Shown here: piece by piece, positions 23,601 through 33,965 of the stretch
How positions within the stretch are numbered: position 1 is the first letter of the stretch
Layout: the number at the start of each line of letters is the position of its first letter
DNA from: Alligator mississippiensis
Lineage: Eukaryota > Chordata > Crocodylia > Alligatoridae
Length of the DNA stretch: 64,000 nucleotides
Assembly (NCBI RefSeq): GCF_030867095.1
Contig: NC_081832.1
Coordinates: forward strand, 36,465,756 to 36,529,755
Direction: 5' to 3'
Program-made: the position numbers and the translations under genes
Notes under the pieces: model-generated
Databases searched by the model: none
What the model was told of the DNA's origin: nothing
What the model saw: only the letters and a program-made list of their open reading frames with translations

Positions 23601-26600
23601 CATCTGCAATCATGCCAATGCCTTAAGTCAGGGGGTGCCCACCTTTCCTTAGACACGTTGACAGCCTGACCTGCCTTTCTGTCTGGCATGAGAGCAATCA
23701 GTATCTTGTACCTCTAGAGTCAGATTTAGTTCCTGACCCTTATCCTACCTTTTCCTTTTTTTAATCTTATCCCCCTACATCTAATGCTGCCCTGGACATC
23801 ATAGTAAATAATTCTCTTTCCTCTGCCCTTACCATGGCTCCCCAGTAGAGCCCAATCTGTAGGACAGATGATACACTTGCAGAGAAACCTGTTCTGACCT
23901 TTTCTGCTGTTCCTTGTAACACCATGTACCCCAACTCTCTGGGAATCTGCTAGTGCTGCCCTTTGCACTGAGCTTCTGTCTCAGACATGCTTCTTTCCCA
24001 GGGCAAGACCTGTTTTCTGTTTTAGTCTCTGTCTGTTAGAAGCAGTTTGGTTCCCTCTTTTCTAATGTGCATTTAGTACCTCCAATGTGAGGTACTAAAT
24101 TAATGTGCATCAGGCTGTGCTAATGCACAGTAGCATATTTGCATGTTTTTTTAAGTGATGCATAATTCACAGTAGACTATTTTACTGTGCATTAGTATAC
24201 TGTCATGGGGTTTTTTTACATAAAATAGTCTACTGCACATTAAAGTACACATGTAAATGTACCCTCTGAGTCCCTCATCCCCACAGGACAGGAGTTTAAC
24301 ACACCAGAGAGCTTAGTCTGAGCCCCCTTTTCCTGCTGCCTTGACTCAGCTGAGTGCCAGGCTTAGGCAGCTGTGGAGCTGCAAATATGAAGGAAGCAAA
24401 GTTTCTCACTTTGCTCCTCCTTCTCTAGGGAGCCTGTGATGCCCTCTTTACCTACATCAGGCAAAGACTTCCAAGGGGCTCTTCCAAACAGAATTGGCGG
24501 CAGCTAAGCAGGTTGCTTTGCGCTAAACTCATAAGCATGTCACTCTAATTTTGGTGCCCAAGTCCAAATTTTAGTCTCAGAACCCTTGCTTATTTGCCAG
24601 CTAATCCTAATAGGAATTTAAATCCCCAAGGCACTTCTGTTGAGGCATAAGAACATAAGAACTGCCATTTACTGCATCAGTCCATAGGTCTGTCTTGCCC
24701 ACTATGTTGTGTCACACAGTGGCAGAGAACAAATGCTGAATGGAGAGTGAACAGGGTTTCTTTTCCCACTGTTCCTCTCCAAACTGCTGCCTCCAGCATT
24801 TAGGTCCAAGAAGTGTTGATTCAGAGTTTGAACCCCTAACTTCTTGTTCAATAGCTACTGATGCACCTTTACTCCAAGAACTTGTCCAATCTGTTTTCAA
24901 ATTTAGCTAAACTGTCAGCTTCCATGACATCTAGTGGCAATGAGTTCCACATATTAATTACAGGCTGTGTAAAAAATAACTTCTTTTGTTAGTTTTAAAC
25001 TTATTACCCACTACTTTCATTTTATGACCCCTAGTTCTTATATTGTGAGACAGCGTAAGTAATAAATTTATATTTACTTCTGCTTCACCATTTAGTATTT
25101 TGTAAACCCTTATCATGCCCCGCCTTCAGGCATCTCTCTCCTAAACAGAATAGGCCTAACCTCCTTAGGCTCTCTTTATGTGGAAACCCCTCCAGGTGTG
25201 GGGACCAAAACTGGGCACAGTATTCAAGGTGTGGATGCACTATGAATTTATAAAATCAAGTCTCCTAGGTGACTGAAGATCTGTTTTAAAGAATTGCTGA
25301 TACCCTTCTCTCCTGCTATTCCTGTGTCACATTTTAGGCTTTTTGTTGGATTTTTCATTTGTTTGTCTTTTACTGTCTAAATAGCATACAGTTGTGTTAT
25401 AGGACAGGACTCTCTAACTGGCAGCCCATGGGCTGCATATTGCTTACTTGCAGTCAGTGGGCTCCTGCCTGGGCAGCAGACTTATGACAACAGCACTCCA
25501 GGTCATAGAATCATAGAAAAGTAGGGCTGGAAGGGAGTTAATCCAGAGGTAATCTAGTCCAACCCCCTGCTCAAGACTGGATCATCCCTACTGAAACCAT
25601 CCCATAGAAGTCCTTGTCTAACCTATTCCTAGAACTACACAATCAACCCTGTTATGTAACAAGAAAGTTTATGGCCCCAAAACACCAAAAGCACCCTAAC
25701 TTATCACAGACAAAGCAGGGAACGAGGGCTGTCAGTGTCTCCTGCAAGGATTGTTAAAATGTACTTGAGAGATCCAAGGAAGAGGGCAGTGCCTCCTGCT
25801 GCAGAGAAAGGCAACCCCCCCCCCCCCCCCCCCCCCCCCAGTCTGTACCAATCCAAGCATGGGGTAAAATTCCTTCCTGACCCCAATTGTGGCAATTGGG
25901 CTGACCCTGAGCAGGGGGGCAAGACTTAGCCAGGAACTGGGTTGTAGCCCCAGCAGAAGCATTGAAACAACCCAGTCAAAATTTCCAGCATTGGCTGCAG
26001 GCAATACACCAAAAAACAAAAACAAACCAAAAACTCTCCCCCTGGCCAACCCTGGACACTCGTAGTAACTGGAGGGGAGAAAATTCCTTCCTGGGCCCAT
26101 GTAGCAATCAGCAAGGCCCAGAAGCGTAGGAAAAGCCAAACACCCTTTGTTCTGCTCTGCAACCTGGAAACAGCAAGCATGACTCCACACATCACACCCT
26201 CTAACTGCAATGCTAGACCTCCCCTTTCTATATCCCGTCCATAAACTTATCCCAGCGCCTCTAATTGTCTCTTGTAATGAACAGTTTCAAAGCTCTGCTT
26301 CATTCTACTGGTGCTCTTCTCCAGTATACGCCTGCTCTGGGCTGCAGATCTTTTCTCATGCTCTCACAGTGATCTTCAAGGGAAGGGATGGGCAATTATT
26401 TGGGCCTGAGGACCACATAGGACAGGGATGGGCAATTATTTTGGGCAGAGGGCCACTTACTGAGTTCTGGCAAGCCATCAAGGGCTGTGTGGCAGGCAGC
26501 TCAGAGCAGATTAATATTCATTTTCTAAATCTTTAAGGGGCCCCATGAGCTGGATAGAATGGCCTGGTGGGCCGCATCTGACCCCGGGGCCACATTTTGC

Positions 26601-29600
26601 TCACCCCTGATATACCAGTTTTGATGAGCTGTTGTGGGCCGGGTCAGGACCCCACTGCCATGCAACAACTCTCCAAAACTACCTATGGGGCTCTGGATGG
26701 GCAGGGAGCCGTGTTTGGGTGCAGGATGGATGCAGTCTACTCCCTGCACACCCTACCCTGTCAAGGGTTGGGGGGGCATGTACTGGGGGGAGCTGCCTGG
26801 GCACTAATTCTTGGGAACCAGCTGGGGTGAGGAGAAGGAGGGGGAGGCGGGGCGCGTGCAGCAGAGCTCACTCAGTCCGAGGCTGTCCCTTCAGTGATCT
26901 GCATGGGGCAGCCTGCGCCACGCTCCTGCCCGCGCCCGCAGCCTGACCCCGTCCCTGTCCCCGTCCCCGACCAGTGTGCAGCTTCTGGCAATGCTGTAGC
27001 CCCCCAGGTGCTGCTCTGCTCCCTTTGCCTCCAGCGGGAGCTGCCTGGATGAAACTTCCTCCCTCCCCCACATGCCCAGAGCGGCGCAGGAGGAGCAGCC
27101 ACCGCCGGAGGCGACAGAAGCGGAGCCGCACTCGGCTGACGCAGCCCGCCGGAAACTTCGCGCGGTCGCGGGGCCTGGGCCGCTGCCGCTGTTGTGCGAC
27201 TGCTCCCCTCCCACCGCTCCTCCTCCCCCTCCTGCCTCTGCTGTGCACTCCGAGCCAGAGGAGTGTCAGCTGGGCGCGGAGTGGGTGGGGAGCAGCCAGG
27301 AGCTGGAGCTGGAGCTGAGCGCACCGCGCTGGGGCAGGAGCCGCCTGGCTGAAGCTCTCTCTCGCTGGGAGTGGTGCAGCAGGGGCACGGACTGCAGCTG
27401 GCGGCGAGGGGGCAGAGCAGCCCTGCCAGCTTGGATCCCGGCCAGCATGTGCAGTTTCTGGCGGGGCTGTCCCTGGCGTGGCTGCAGTTGGCTGGGTGCT
27501 ACTCTGCTCCCCGTGGTATCCAGCAGTGGTATCCTGCTGCGCTACTCTGGGCAGGTGGGTGGGGGGCGGCTCCTACTGGAGATGAGAGCACAGCAGCGCC
27601 AGAAACAGCCCCGCCACAAGCTGTGCACGCTGGCCAGGGCCTGGGCCGTGGGGCACAGGCAGGACCGCAGCACGGGCTACTCTGGCGGGCACGGGTGGAG
27701 CTCAGCCCCCTCCGGAGTGCCGCGGGGGCAGCTGCAGGCTGGGTGCAGTCCGTTGGCGGGCTGGGTCTGGCCTGCGGGCCATATTTTGCTCATCCCGTTC
27801 TTGCGGGGCAAGGAAGTTCCTGGATTTCCAGTTCGTTACAACACATGCCAGACATAGCTACTGCTACATCCAGTGCTTATCCATACGCTTCTTGAACAAC
27901 TCCAATGAAGAAGACTAGACAACTTCCCTAGGCAGATGCCTCACTGTTCTAACAATGAAGAAATTATTCAGCGATAGCCAATCCAAACCTACTTTACTAC
28001 AATTTCAAGCCATTGGTATGTGTCCTATGCCCTGCAGCAAGAGAAAAGGTATTCTTTCTCTTGTATGTGGCAGCCCCTCAGACACTTCAAGACTACTATC
28101 GTGGCCCCTCTTAATTGATTTTTCTGCAAGCCAAACATGCCTATTTTTTTTAGCCTGTTTTCTGTCAACTGCAAAAGTTGCTCACCAAGCATTTTGTGAC
28201 AGCTTCCAAATCATTAATAAACATTAAATGGTCCAGGGGAGACCCCTGTGGGACTCCGTTCAAAACCTCATTTGCCTGTGGCTATTGAGCCAGTTGTCTA
28301 TCCACCTTGTAATTTTGTCAAGCCTACATTTCTCCAGCTGGTTGTGCTATGTTGCTCTTCAGTTGGCTGGGCCATGAAATTCCAAAGTCAATCAGAATAC
28401 AGCTTGCTTGTGCTATTTATAGGAAACACCCTCCAGAGACAAGGAGTTGGGGCCCCTAGGTACAATTCACGTCCCAGAGCACCACTTGTTGCCCGGTGCT
28501 TGCAGCCATGTCCAGCTTGTGTCATTGCAATGCACCAGCAGTACCATGGAACACCAGCCTACCACTTTCAGCACAGAGCTGTCCTGTAGGGCCTTAGTCT
28601 CCTCTCATCCCTAAGACCACAACAGTGACCCTGTGCTCTCCTTCTGCAGGCTTCTACTCCTTGTCTGTCAGGCGCACAAACCACTCTTCCTGGGATTCTG
28701 TCAAACACTATCGCATTAACCGTTTGGAGAATGGCTGGCTGTACATCTCCCCGTGTCTCACATTCCCCAGCCTACAGGACCTGGTAGACTATTACTCTGG
28801 TAACAACCCTGTCCTACATTTACCTCTCTTTAATGGCTGCACAACATTGGGGCTGCCTGGGTTTAGTATGTGTGTGATGTTTACAGCACAGAGAGTAATC
28901 TTTCCCAAAAGGGTAGTCCCCTACAATGGTACCATGCAAATGGAAGAGAAAGGGGTCTCATTAGAGTCCCTTCTGTCTTGGGCTACACAGGAAGTTTGTG
29001 GATCTCAGTAGCCATTGCACAACCCTCAATTCTCAACCTAAGATCTTAGGCAGGCTGTGCATATGCAATGTGTGTGCATGGGTTTGCAGTGTAACAGTAC
29101 AAGCAGACTGAGCATGTGCAGGCTGTGTGCTTGTGTGCAGTAAATACAGGCTGTATGTGTGCATAAGCATACAGTGAATGTCGGCTGTGCATGTCATTCT
29201 ATGCCCCTGTGGAACATGCACTCTTTAGCAGAGACCATGGGAAAACCACTTATCTGTCCTTGCTTCCTTGCCTAGAAATTGAGGGTGGGCTGTGCTGCCT
29301 CCTGAAGGAGCCCTGCTTCATCCAAGGGGCCAGCTCAGCACCTCTGCAGAACCTCCCTCCACCTGTGATTATCAAGAAGCCAGCTCTTGACTGGAAAGAG
29401 CTTGACAGGTAGGAAGCAGTTGACAGAAGGGAACACAGAGGAACCTTGTTCTTCTCTGCAGTTACTCAGGGCATCCCACTTTACTTCTTTCAAACAAATA
29501 CCAGTAAAGTCACAGAGTGCCCAGCAGGATCATCTGGGTGCAGCCAGGCAGGGTGCTCAGAGAGCTGGCATTTGGATGCTGAGCCGGGGGTGGGTGGGGA

Positions 29601-29949
29601 GTCTGACTTGGGACTGGAGAGCACTAGGGACCAAGGTTCCAGCAGGCAAAGAGGTGGTGGAGGGGGGCAGTCATTCACACTGGAGGTTGGGCTGTCTCCA
29701 GGCTGAATATTTTGGTTGTAAGACCAGTGTGACCAGGGTGTTGGGCAGGATGGGTGCTAGTGTAAATTTGTGGGGCAGGCAAGTAGACTGAGGCTGAGCA
29801 TCCTTTCTTGTGTCTGTAGCTCCATGCTGCTTACAGAGGCTCCATCTGGAGGGGAGGAGGACTCCCCTGTCAGTCTGGGCCTGCGGGAAGCCATCAGCTC
29901 CTACCTCTTCATGACAGAAGAGCTACCCCTGGAGCATGAGAAGACATGA
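17595..29949 (+). CDS. SLA2: Src-like adaptor 2, complete coding region in seven exons
   Basis: Joined exons are 17595-17682, 17841-17940, 18959-19045, 21421-21524, 28650-28799, 29276-29408 and 29820-29949. They total 792 nt, giving 263 codons plus TGA; human SLA2 is of nearly the same length (about 261, from memory). All introns are GT-AG and the phases agree. The protein starts MGSLPS, as in human SLA2, with Gly2 available for myristoylation. An SH3 domain spans about residues 34-90 (degenerate ALCNF in place of ALYDY, WW at 67-68, P82 and Y85). An SH2 domain spans about 93-186 with FLIRES at 117-122, where Arg120 is the phosphotyrosine-binding arginine. The tail (187-263) has the conserved WKELDSS block. 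In the family this adaptor recruits c-Cbl and down-regulates T- and B-cell receptor signalling at membranes. SLA (SLA1) is excluded because KAEELL..FLIRESQTR and CCLLKEPC match SLA2 better. Confidence 0.95.
17841..17940 (+). CDS. SLA2: SLA2 coding exon 2 (first half of SH3)
   Basis: The acceptor CTCTTTGCAG precedes 17841 and the donor GTAAGT follows 17940. The exon encodes residues 30-62, the RT-loop half of the SH3 domain, with the weak ALCNF version of the ALYDY motif. Human SLA2 also deviates at this motif, so this is a family trait and not decay. Confidence 0.93.
18123..18309. mobile_element. Short hAT MITE in SLA2 intron 2
   Basis: CAGGGGCGGGCAA at the left and TTGCCCACACCTG at the right are inverted ends. 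A perfect 8-bp duplication GTGTACAG flanks it (18115-18122 and 18310-18317). At 187 bp it is the cleanest copy of this family in the window and serves to define the ends of the larger copies. Confidence 0.95.
18959..19045 (+). CDS. SLA2: SLA2 coding exon 3 (second half of SH3)
   Basis: The acceptor TTCCTTGCAG precedes 18959 and the donor GTAGGT follows 19045. The exon encodes the EDGEWWKVVS strand and the CYVPSSYVAKV end of the SH3 domain. The splice between exons 2 and 3 falls inside the Glu codon of SEDGEWW. Confidence 0.93.
19046..21420 (+). other. SLA2 intron 3 with Penelope-like tail scraps
   Basis: Mostly unique intron sequence. Pieces at 19235-19370 and 21020-21160 carry the Penelope-like tail formula (TACAAAAACTTATGCCTC, TTGGACTAACACATC). 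The first holds a hammerhead-like core at 19302-19329. Confidence 0.45.
21421..21524 (+). CDS. SLA2: SLA2 coding exon 4 (start of SH2, FLIRES motif)
   Basis: The acceptor TCTTTTACAG precedes 21421 and the donor GTAGGG follows 21524. The exon opens with RWLYEGISREKAEELL, the conserved first helix of the SH2 domain, and contains FLIRESQTRK with the phosphotyrosine-contacting Arg120. It is followed by the 7.1-kb intron that holds most repeats of this gene. Confidence 0.95.
22580..22800 (-). mobile_element. Old CR1/L3-type LINE tail
   Basis: The + text (GGATCATCCCTGAGAGA, then ...CCTCCCTAGGCAGCTTGAGC and ATAGTCAGAAAGTTTTTCTTAATAT) is the reverse of a CR1-type 3' end. It is diverged and lies in SLA2 intron 4. 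Confidence 0.7.
22801..24060 (+). other. SLA2 intron 4 sequence without recognised elements
   Basis: Mostly unique intron DNA. A hAT-like head (GTCAGGGGGTGCCCACC) near 23629 is too weak to call. Confidence 0.4.
24061..24265. repeat. Palindromic MITE-like remnant
   Basis: Repeated inverted words (AATGTGCATTTAGTACC, GTACTAAATTAATGTGCAT, ACAGTAGACTATTTTACTGTGC, AAATAGTCTACTGCACATTAA) fold back on each other. It resembles the family at 40.2 kb. Ends and target duplication are not clear. Confidence 0.45.
24640..25250 (-). mobile_element. L3/CR1-type LINE fragment
   Basis: The + text starts with ATAAGAACATAAGAACTGCC and continues through ATGAGTTCCACATATTAATTA and ACTGGGCACAGTATTCAAGG, known landmarks of reversed L3/CR1 3' regions. 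It is old and has internal gaps. Confidence 0.75.
25503..25660 (-). mobile_element. CR1 3' end fragment
   Basis: AGGTCATAGAATCATAGAAA at the left is the CR1 tail read backward, followed by GGGCTGGAAGGGAG and CTAGTCCAACCCCCTGCTCA, the standard reversed CR1 3' UTR. Confidence 0.9.
25661..26384. other. Unassigned repeat-like sequence in SLA2 intron 4
   Basis: AAAATTCCTTCCTGACCCCAA (25866) and AAAATTCCTTCCTGGGCCCA (26080) are two related blocks of a common sauropsid repeat, likely CR1-linked. A run of 25 C residues lies at 25815-25839. No gene. Confidence 0.4.
25815..25839 (+). repeat. C25 homopolymer
   Basis: Twenty-five consecutive C. The length should be treated as approximate, since such runs are poorly sequenced. 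Confidence 0.95.
26386..27797. mobile_element. Composite GC-rich hAT element, itself carrying a nested copy
   Basis: The outer left end GAAGGGATGGGCAATTATTTGGGCC and outer right end CTGCGGGCCATATTTTGCTCATCCC match the ends of the 18123 MITE. A second, complete small copy (about 26424-26611) sits just inside the left end. The 1.2-kb interior is very GC- and CpG-rich, with two related blocks (GTGCAGCTTCTGGC at 26974, GTGCAGTTTCTGGC at 27448). Long open frames here are a by-product of GC richness. Target duplications are not clear. Confidence 0.65.
27838..28340 (-). mobile_element. Old CR1-type LINE fragment
   Basis: The + text (GGTCCAGGGGAGACCCCTGTGG near 28230, GCCAGTTGTCTATCCACCTTG) is the reversed RT-C-terminal/3' region of a CR1-like LINE. 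It is heavily diverged and lies in SLA2 intron 4. Confidence 0.65.
28650..28799 (+). CDS. SLA2: SLA2 coding exon 5 (SH2 core)
   Basis: The acceptor CTCCTTCTGCAG precedes 28650 and the donor GTAACA follows 28799. It encodes residues 127-176, including GFYSLSVR, KHYRI, NGWLYISP and LTFPSLQDLVDYYS, the central sheet and second helix of the SH2 domain. Confidence 0.95.
28800..29275 (+). other. SLA2 intron 5, with a GT-rich stretch
   Basis: Around 29050-29190 the text is rich in TGTGTGCAT and related words. No other feature. Confidence 0.4.
29276..29408 (+). CDS. SLA2: SLA2 coding exon 6 (end of SH2 and linker)
   Basis: The acceptor TTGCCTAG precedes 29276 and the donor GTAGGA follows 29408. It encodes EIEGGLCCLLKEPC, the end of the SH2 domain, then a proline-rich linker (NLPPPV) and DWKELDS, a block also conserved in human SLA2. 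Confidence 0.93.
29820..29949 (+). CDS. SLA2: SLA2 coding exon 7 (C-terminal tail) and stop
   Basis: The acceptor GTGTCTGTAG precedes 29820; the stop TGA is at 29947-29949. The exon encodes SSMLLTEAP through SLGLREAISSYL, matching the human tail (SEGLRESLSFYI) that is thought to bind Cbl. The last dozen residues diverge, as is usual for this family. Confidence 0.9.
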
Positions 29950-30355
29950 TAATGGAAGAGCCCCTGAGAGTGTTACACTCATCTGGAAGAGGGCAGGGCA
30001 GGGCTGGTCTGCCCTGGCATGTCTGCAGCCCCATGATATTTATCCCATTCCCATGCTCCCAACTGGAATTATCAGTCCAGTACTCTAGCTAAGGTAATGT
30101 ATTAGCTGCATGGCCAGAAACATGTCTCTGTTCTGACATGGCTGGCTGGCTGTGTCCAAGCTGCTCCCATACCCCTGGCCTTACCCTTTCACTGAATTAT
30201 ACCTGGTGCCTGCTGGTTGAATTCTTCTCTCCATGAACGTAGGAGTCTGGCTGAGCAAGTTGCTATCTGGAAATCTGAGTCTAGTCCATCAAGCCAAATG
30301 TCTATCTCAGTGCTTTTCTTTGATAAAACAGTGGCCCAGTTCAAGTGGTTCACAA

Positions 30356-30420
30356 AATAAAAGTGCTATGAGCCTAGCCCAAGAAATGGAACCAGGAGTA
30401 TTGTGTAGCTGCCAAATAAA
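30356..30420 (+). promoter_or_regulatory. SLA2: Probable SLA2 polyadenylation signals
   Basis: Two canonical AATAAA hexamers lie at 30356-30361 and 30415-30420, about 410 and 470 nt after the SLA2 stop. The stretch between stop and signals (29950-30355) shows no repeat and no other gene, which suits a short 3' UTR. Which of the two is used cannot be read from sequence. Confidence 0.55.
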
Positions 30421-31164
30421 ATGAAACGCAAATATTTAACCAGCTGAAGCGTGAACTGTGGAAATGGCACCTGCGTACCTCTCCTCTCTTTGGGATGGGT
30501 GCCAGCAACAAGGCAGGAGTTTCACCCAATTTAGCTCATTTAATGTATCCAATGAGCTGTATACAGGTTGAGTTCCCTAATTTCATGCAAAGTCTATATG
30601 CAAAATTTGGACCTATTTAAACTGTCTGAAGACTTGGGCTACATGTTCTAAGGTCTGTACAAAGCTAGGGTTTCCTCTGTACAAAATGCTCGTCAGCTGG
30701 ATGAGCTAGAAAAGGTGATGGAGTTAAGAAGGTTTCTTTGAGGTTAATTTCCTTATTTTGGCAGGTCTCTTCTCTCCAGAGCTTTAATAGATCTTAGCCT
30801 TTAGGACAGAAAAATACATTTGCTTTGAGAGCACTAGATAATGAGCAAGAATACAGTATCAGACAGAGCCCGATTCTAACAGGGAACTCCTCCTATAAAA
30901 AAGTCTATCTGGGAGCAAGAGGGCCACAGAGCTGGCATAATGGGCAGGCTCCTGCAGCTTTAGTGGTATAGACTAGTGACAAGCAGGGCCCTGGCCCTTG
31001 AGGTGTCATTTAAGTCTCCCTACACTGTCTTCCCAGCATCATGTCTTCAGTTCTCCAGCAGTCCTGCCTTCATGCCACTGCTCTGTATCTTCCTGCTCCT
31101 GCTATGGCCCTCTAGCAAAGGAGGCGGCAGCAGGCTGCTTTCCTGCCATGTCATCAGTCTATTC
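30421..31164. other. Intergenic sequence after SLA2
   Basis: No gene or repeat recognised. RAB5IF, which follows SLA2 in human, was looked for here and not found. Confidence 0.45.
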
Positions 31165-32275
31165 CAGGGGTGGGCAATTATTTTGGGTGGAGGGCCGCTT
31201 ACCTAGTTTTGGCAGGCTGTCAAGGGCCGCATGGGTAGCCCCGCCCCTTGACAGGTGCCCTGCCTCCTGGACACCATCTTGGGACCAATGTCCCAATGTC
31301 TTGGGACCAATGTCCCAGGGCCAGCACCATTGGGGCCCAAAGTGGGGGGGGGCGGGGAGCTGGCCCGGCTCCATAGAGCCCCTGCCGGCTGGGACCCTGT
31401 GCTCCTGCCACCCTGCTTTGAGCCCCGCCAGCACTGGCCCCGGGACACCAGTGTGGGCCCCATGCTCCCACTGTATCCCGCACCTGCTCACACCCAGTGA
31501 CTCCCCAGCCCTGCGGTACAGGCAGGGGGCAGTGCACAACCTCGACCCCCTGCTTGCCGGCAGGGAAAAAGCTGGTGCTGAGCACGGGAAAAAGGGGCTT
31601 CTTGCCCTCCCTATGGCCAGCACTCCTTGCTGCAGGCGCTCACAGCCCACATGGGGCTGTTTGGAGCAGGCATAGGCATCCCCATGTGGGCTGCAAGTGG
31701 TTACAGTGCAGGGCACCGGCCATGGGGCGAACAAGGGGCCGCTTTTCCTCAGCTCAGCACCAGCTTGTAACCTGCCCCTGCTGCCAGCCTGGGCTCTGCT
31801 CCAGCTCCAGGCTCGCTCGTTGGGGCTGTGTGTGGCAGCAGCAGCTGCGGCCCCCCCCACTTCCTGCACCGAGCAGTGTTGGCTGCTGCTGCCTGCCCGG
31901 AGCTTGCGCACTGGGCAGCCCACAGGTGGCAGTGGCAAACACTGCCTGGTGCGGCAAGTGGAGGGGCCGCAGCTGCTGCCATGTCGCAGCCCCAACGGGT
32001 GAGCCCGGAGCCGGCACAGAGCCCAGGCTGGCAGCAGGTCTGGGTTACAAGCTGGTACTGAGTGCAGGGGTGGGGAAGCAGCCCCTCGCCCAACCCAACC
32101 CAAAGCCCTGTGCTGCTGCCACTCACAGCCTGCCTGGGGCTGCTTGTGCCTGCTCTGGACAACCCCGCACAGGCTGCAAGCAGCTGCAGCAGGGAGTGCC
32201 GGCCACAGGACAGGGCAGGGTCACTTTCCTCCATGCCAGAAAGGAGCAGGGAAGGAGCCTGGGGAAATGGTCATT
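31165..32275. mobile_element. Large GC-rich hAT composite element, right end lost
   Basis: CAGGGGTGGGCAATTATTTTGGG opens the element after GTCTATTC. The interior contains GACCAATGTCCCAGGGCC, TGGCAGCAGC-type repeats and the block GGAAGGAGCAGGGAAGGAGCC, all shared with the element at 44805-46303. It stops near 32275, where an unrelated tandem repeat begins, so the right terminus is missing. The long overlapping frames on both strands are GC artefacts. Confidence 0.7.
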
Positions 32276-32294
32276 TCTTGCCTGATTCGGATGA

Positions 32295-32735
32295 AAATTG
32301 CAGGGCATGAAGCCTGCCAAGTTGCAAGGAGATAGGTGCAGCGGTTTCTGTGAAACTGCACCTTGAATTGTTCAAAGTAAAACTTGTGTCACCTGTGTGT
32401 GTTAAGGCAGAGCAGGATGAAAAAAGCAGGGATGGTAGCCCCTTCTGAGGCCATGAAGCCTGGTAGGTTTCAAGGAGATAGGTGCAGGCAGGGGTTTCTG
32501 TGAAACTGCACCTCAAACTGTTCAAAGCAAAACTCACGACGTGTGACTTTTGTGTGTGTGTTAAGGCACAATGGGGTGAAAACAGCAAGGACAGTAGACC
32601 CTTCTGAGATCATGAATCCTGCCAAATTTCAAGGAGATAGGTGCAGCAGTTTCTGTGAAACTGCACCTCAAACTGCTCAAAGCAAAACTTATGATGCACA
32701 CGACTGTGTGTGTGTTAAGGTGGGATGGTTTGTAA
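32295..32735 (+). repeat. Tandem repeat, about 150-bp unit, three copies
   Basis: CAAGGAGATAGGTGCAG recurs at 32325, 32471 and 32630, each time followed by GGTTTCTGTGAAACTGCACC or a variant and by a TGTGTGTGTTAAGG segment. Units are 146-159 bp and somewhat diverged. The array joins the hAT composite to the Penelope-like fragment. Confidence 0.85.
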
Positions 32736-32739
32736 ATTC

Positions 32740-33480
32740 AAATAAGCACCAAACCTCACTAACCTTATCACCAGAAGTAAACTTCCTACAGGCCAAAACA
32801 CACCAAATGGATCCAGACCATGCCATGACAAGAAATGCAAAACTTACCAACATATCTCTGGTACCCCCACAATCACCCCACAACAGAACCATTACCATTC
32901 CTGCATCTTACAGCTGCACCTCCAGAAACATATATCTTATCCAGTGCAGCAAATGCCTTGATGGAAAATACTTAGGAGACACCAAGCAATGACTGCACAC
33001 CAGAATGAATGCACAACAGAAATCTATTACACACCAGAAATCTGTGGGGGCACAGTTTTCACAAAAAGCCACTCTGTCTCCAATCTCACAGGCCCAATCC
33101 TCAAAGGGAATTTTCAAACCACTTCTCACAGACGAGCATACGAACTTCACTTCATCAACCTCCTAAATACAGAAATTCATGGACTCAATATAGACAGACA
33201 TTGGATTTATGACACACTATAACCTGCCCAACATCTGATTCCCTAGGTACCTCTCCACTTTTACTGGCTACATCCCCCTCCCAGCCTGTCACTTACCCCA
33301 ACACCTCAATTTACATTTTCACTGACTGGCCTTCTTGCCTGCATTGCATGCCAGCCTCTGGCTTCTTTACTATTCCTTCCATCCAGGAAGAGCGCACACA
33401 CCAACTGCAGATGTTTCCTCAGCCTGATCAAGGGTTTTAAACATGAAAACTTGGTAAGCTTTTAGGGTAAGCATTTAGGC
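32740..33480 (+). mobile_element. Penelope-like retroelement 3' fragment (GIY-YIG part and tail)
   Basis: The + translation carries SCTSRNIYLIQCSKCLDGKY and LGDTKQ (32917-32991), the core of a GIY-YIG-type nuclease as found at the C-terminus of Penelope-like elements. It is followed, after a stop and shifts, by GPILKGNFQTTSHRRAYELHF and HGLN. Downstream lies a 3' tail with CTGATCA...GAAAAC at 33424-33450. The reverse transcriptase part is absent. A diverged sister copy is at 46745-47250. Confidence 0.65.
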
Positions 33481-33499
33481 CTCTGATGTCTAGGGGTGA

Positions 33500-33860
33500 C
33501 ATCCATTCCGCAGCTCCACACCATCCCTACACTGCGGCCCATGCCTCACAGATGGCATCCCAGGCAGCTAAGCTATCCTGGAACCTCTCAATTCCACTGT
33601 AATCAGCAAGCCTCAGACCTCTCAAAGATCTTACAGGTCTGGCCTTTCCCTAGCCAGGACTGTGCATGCGTGTGGTGGCTGGAGGTTATAAGGCACCTCC
33701 TACCCGCCTTTCACCAGGGAGGTTTGCGGTCCTGGCATTTCTTCGGGGCTGCTGTGCCACTGGCAGTCCCAACAGGCCTCCAACCCTGGCAGGGTGCATT
33801 TTTAGGTCATGCGCAGGACCTGGGGTCTCCTTCTTCCCCATAGCCCCAGTCCATACCTCC
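33500..33860 (+). repeat. Repeat shared with 51.93-52.81 kb
   Basis: GCAGCTCCACACCATCCCTA matches 51929 onward, and CCGCCTTTCACCAGGGAGGTTTG with TCCTGGCATTTC matches 52669 onward. This copy is an internally deleted version in the same orientation. The longer copy looks LTR-like, but the family was not identified. Confidence 0.6.
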
Positions 33861-33965
33861 AAGTTCATCCTGGCATGAAAGTTCAGCAGGGAGATGCTCT
33901 TCCCCTGCTGGCTGGTGATATAGTGAGTGCTGCCTCCAGCTCTGACAGTGGGGCATTAAATGGTT

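Noticed and set aside
26868-27895. Several overlapping long frames (up to 261 codons) on both strands
   Set aside because: They lie in the CpG-rich interior of a hAT composite, are open on opposite strands at once and have low-complexity Arg/Ala/Pro/Gln content with no domain.
28625-29011. A 128-codon frame taken as a single exon
   Set aside because: Only 28650-28799 is SLA2 exon 5. After the donor at 28800 the frame continues by chance into the intron.
17595-29949. Assignment to SLA (SLA1), with PHF20L1 as neighbour
   Set aside because: The SH2 text (FLIRESQTR, CCLLKEPC, WKELDSS) and the start MGSLPS are SLA2-type, and the neighbour's C-terminus (PPEPL, LKHC, ALCSST) is PHF20-type; both agree.
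31159-32285. Frames of 314 (-) and 262 (+) codons
   Set aside because: GC-driven openness in the interior of a hAT composite. The same text recurs at 44.8-46.3 kb with other frames open.
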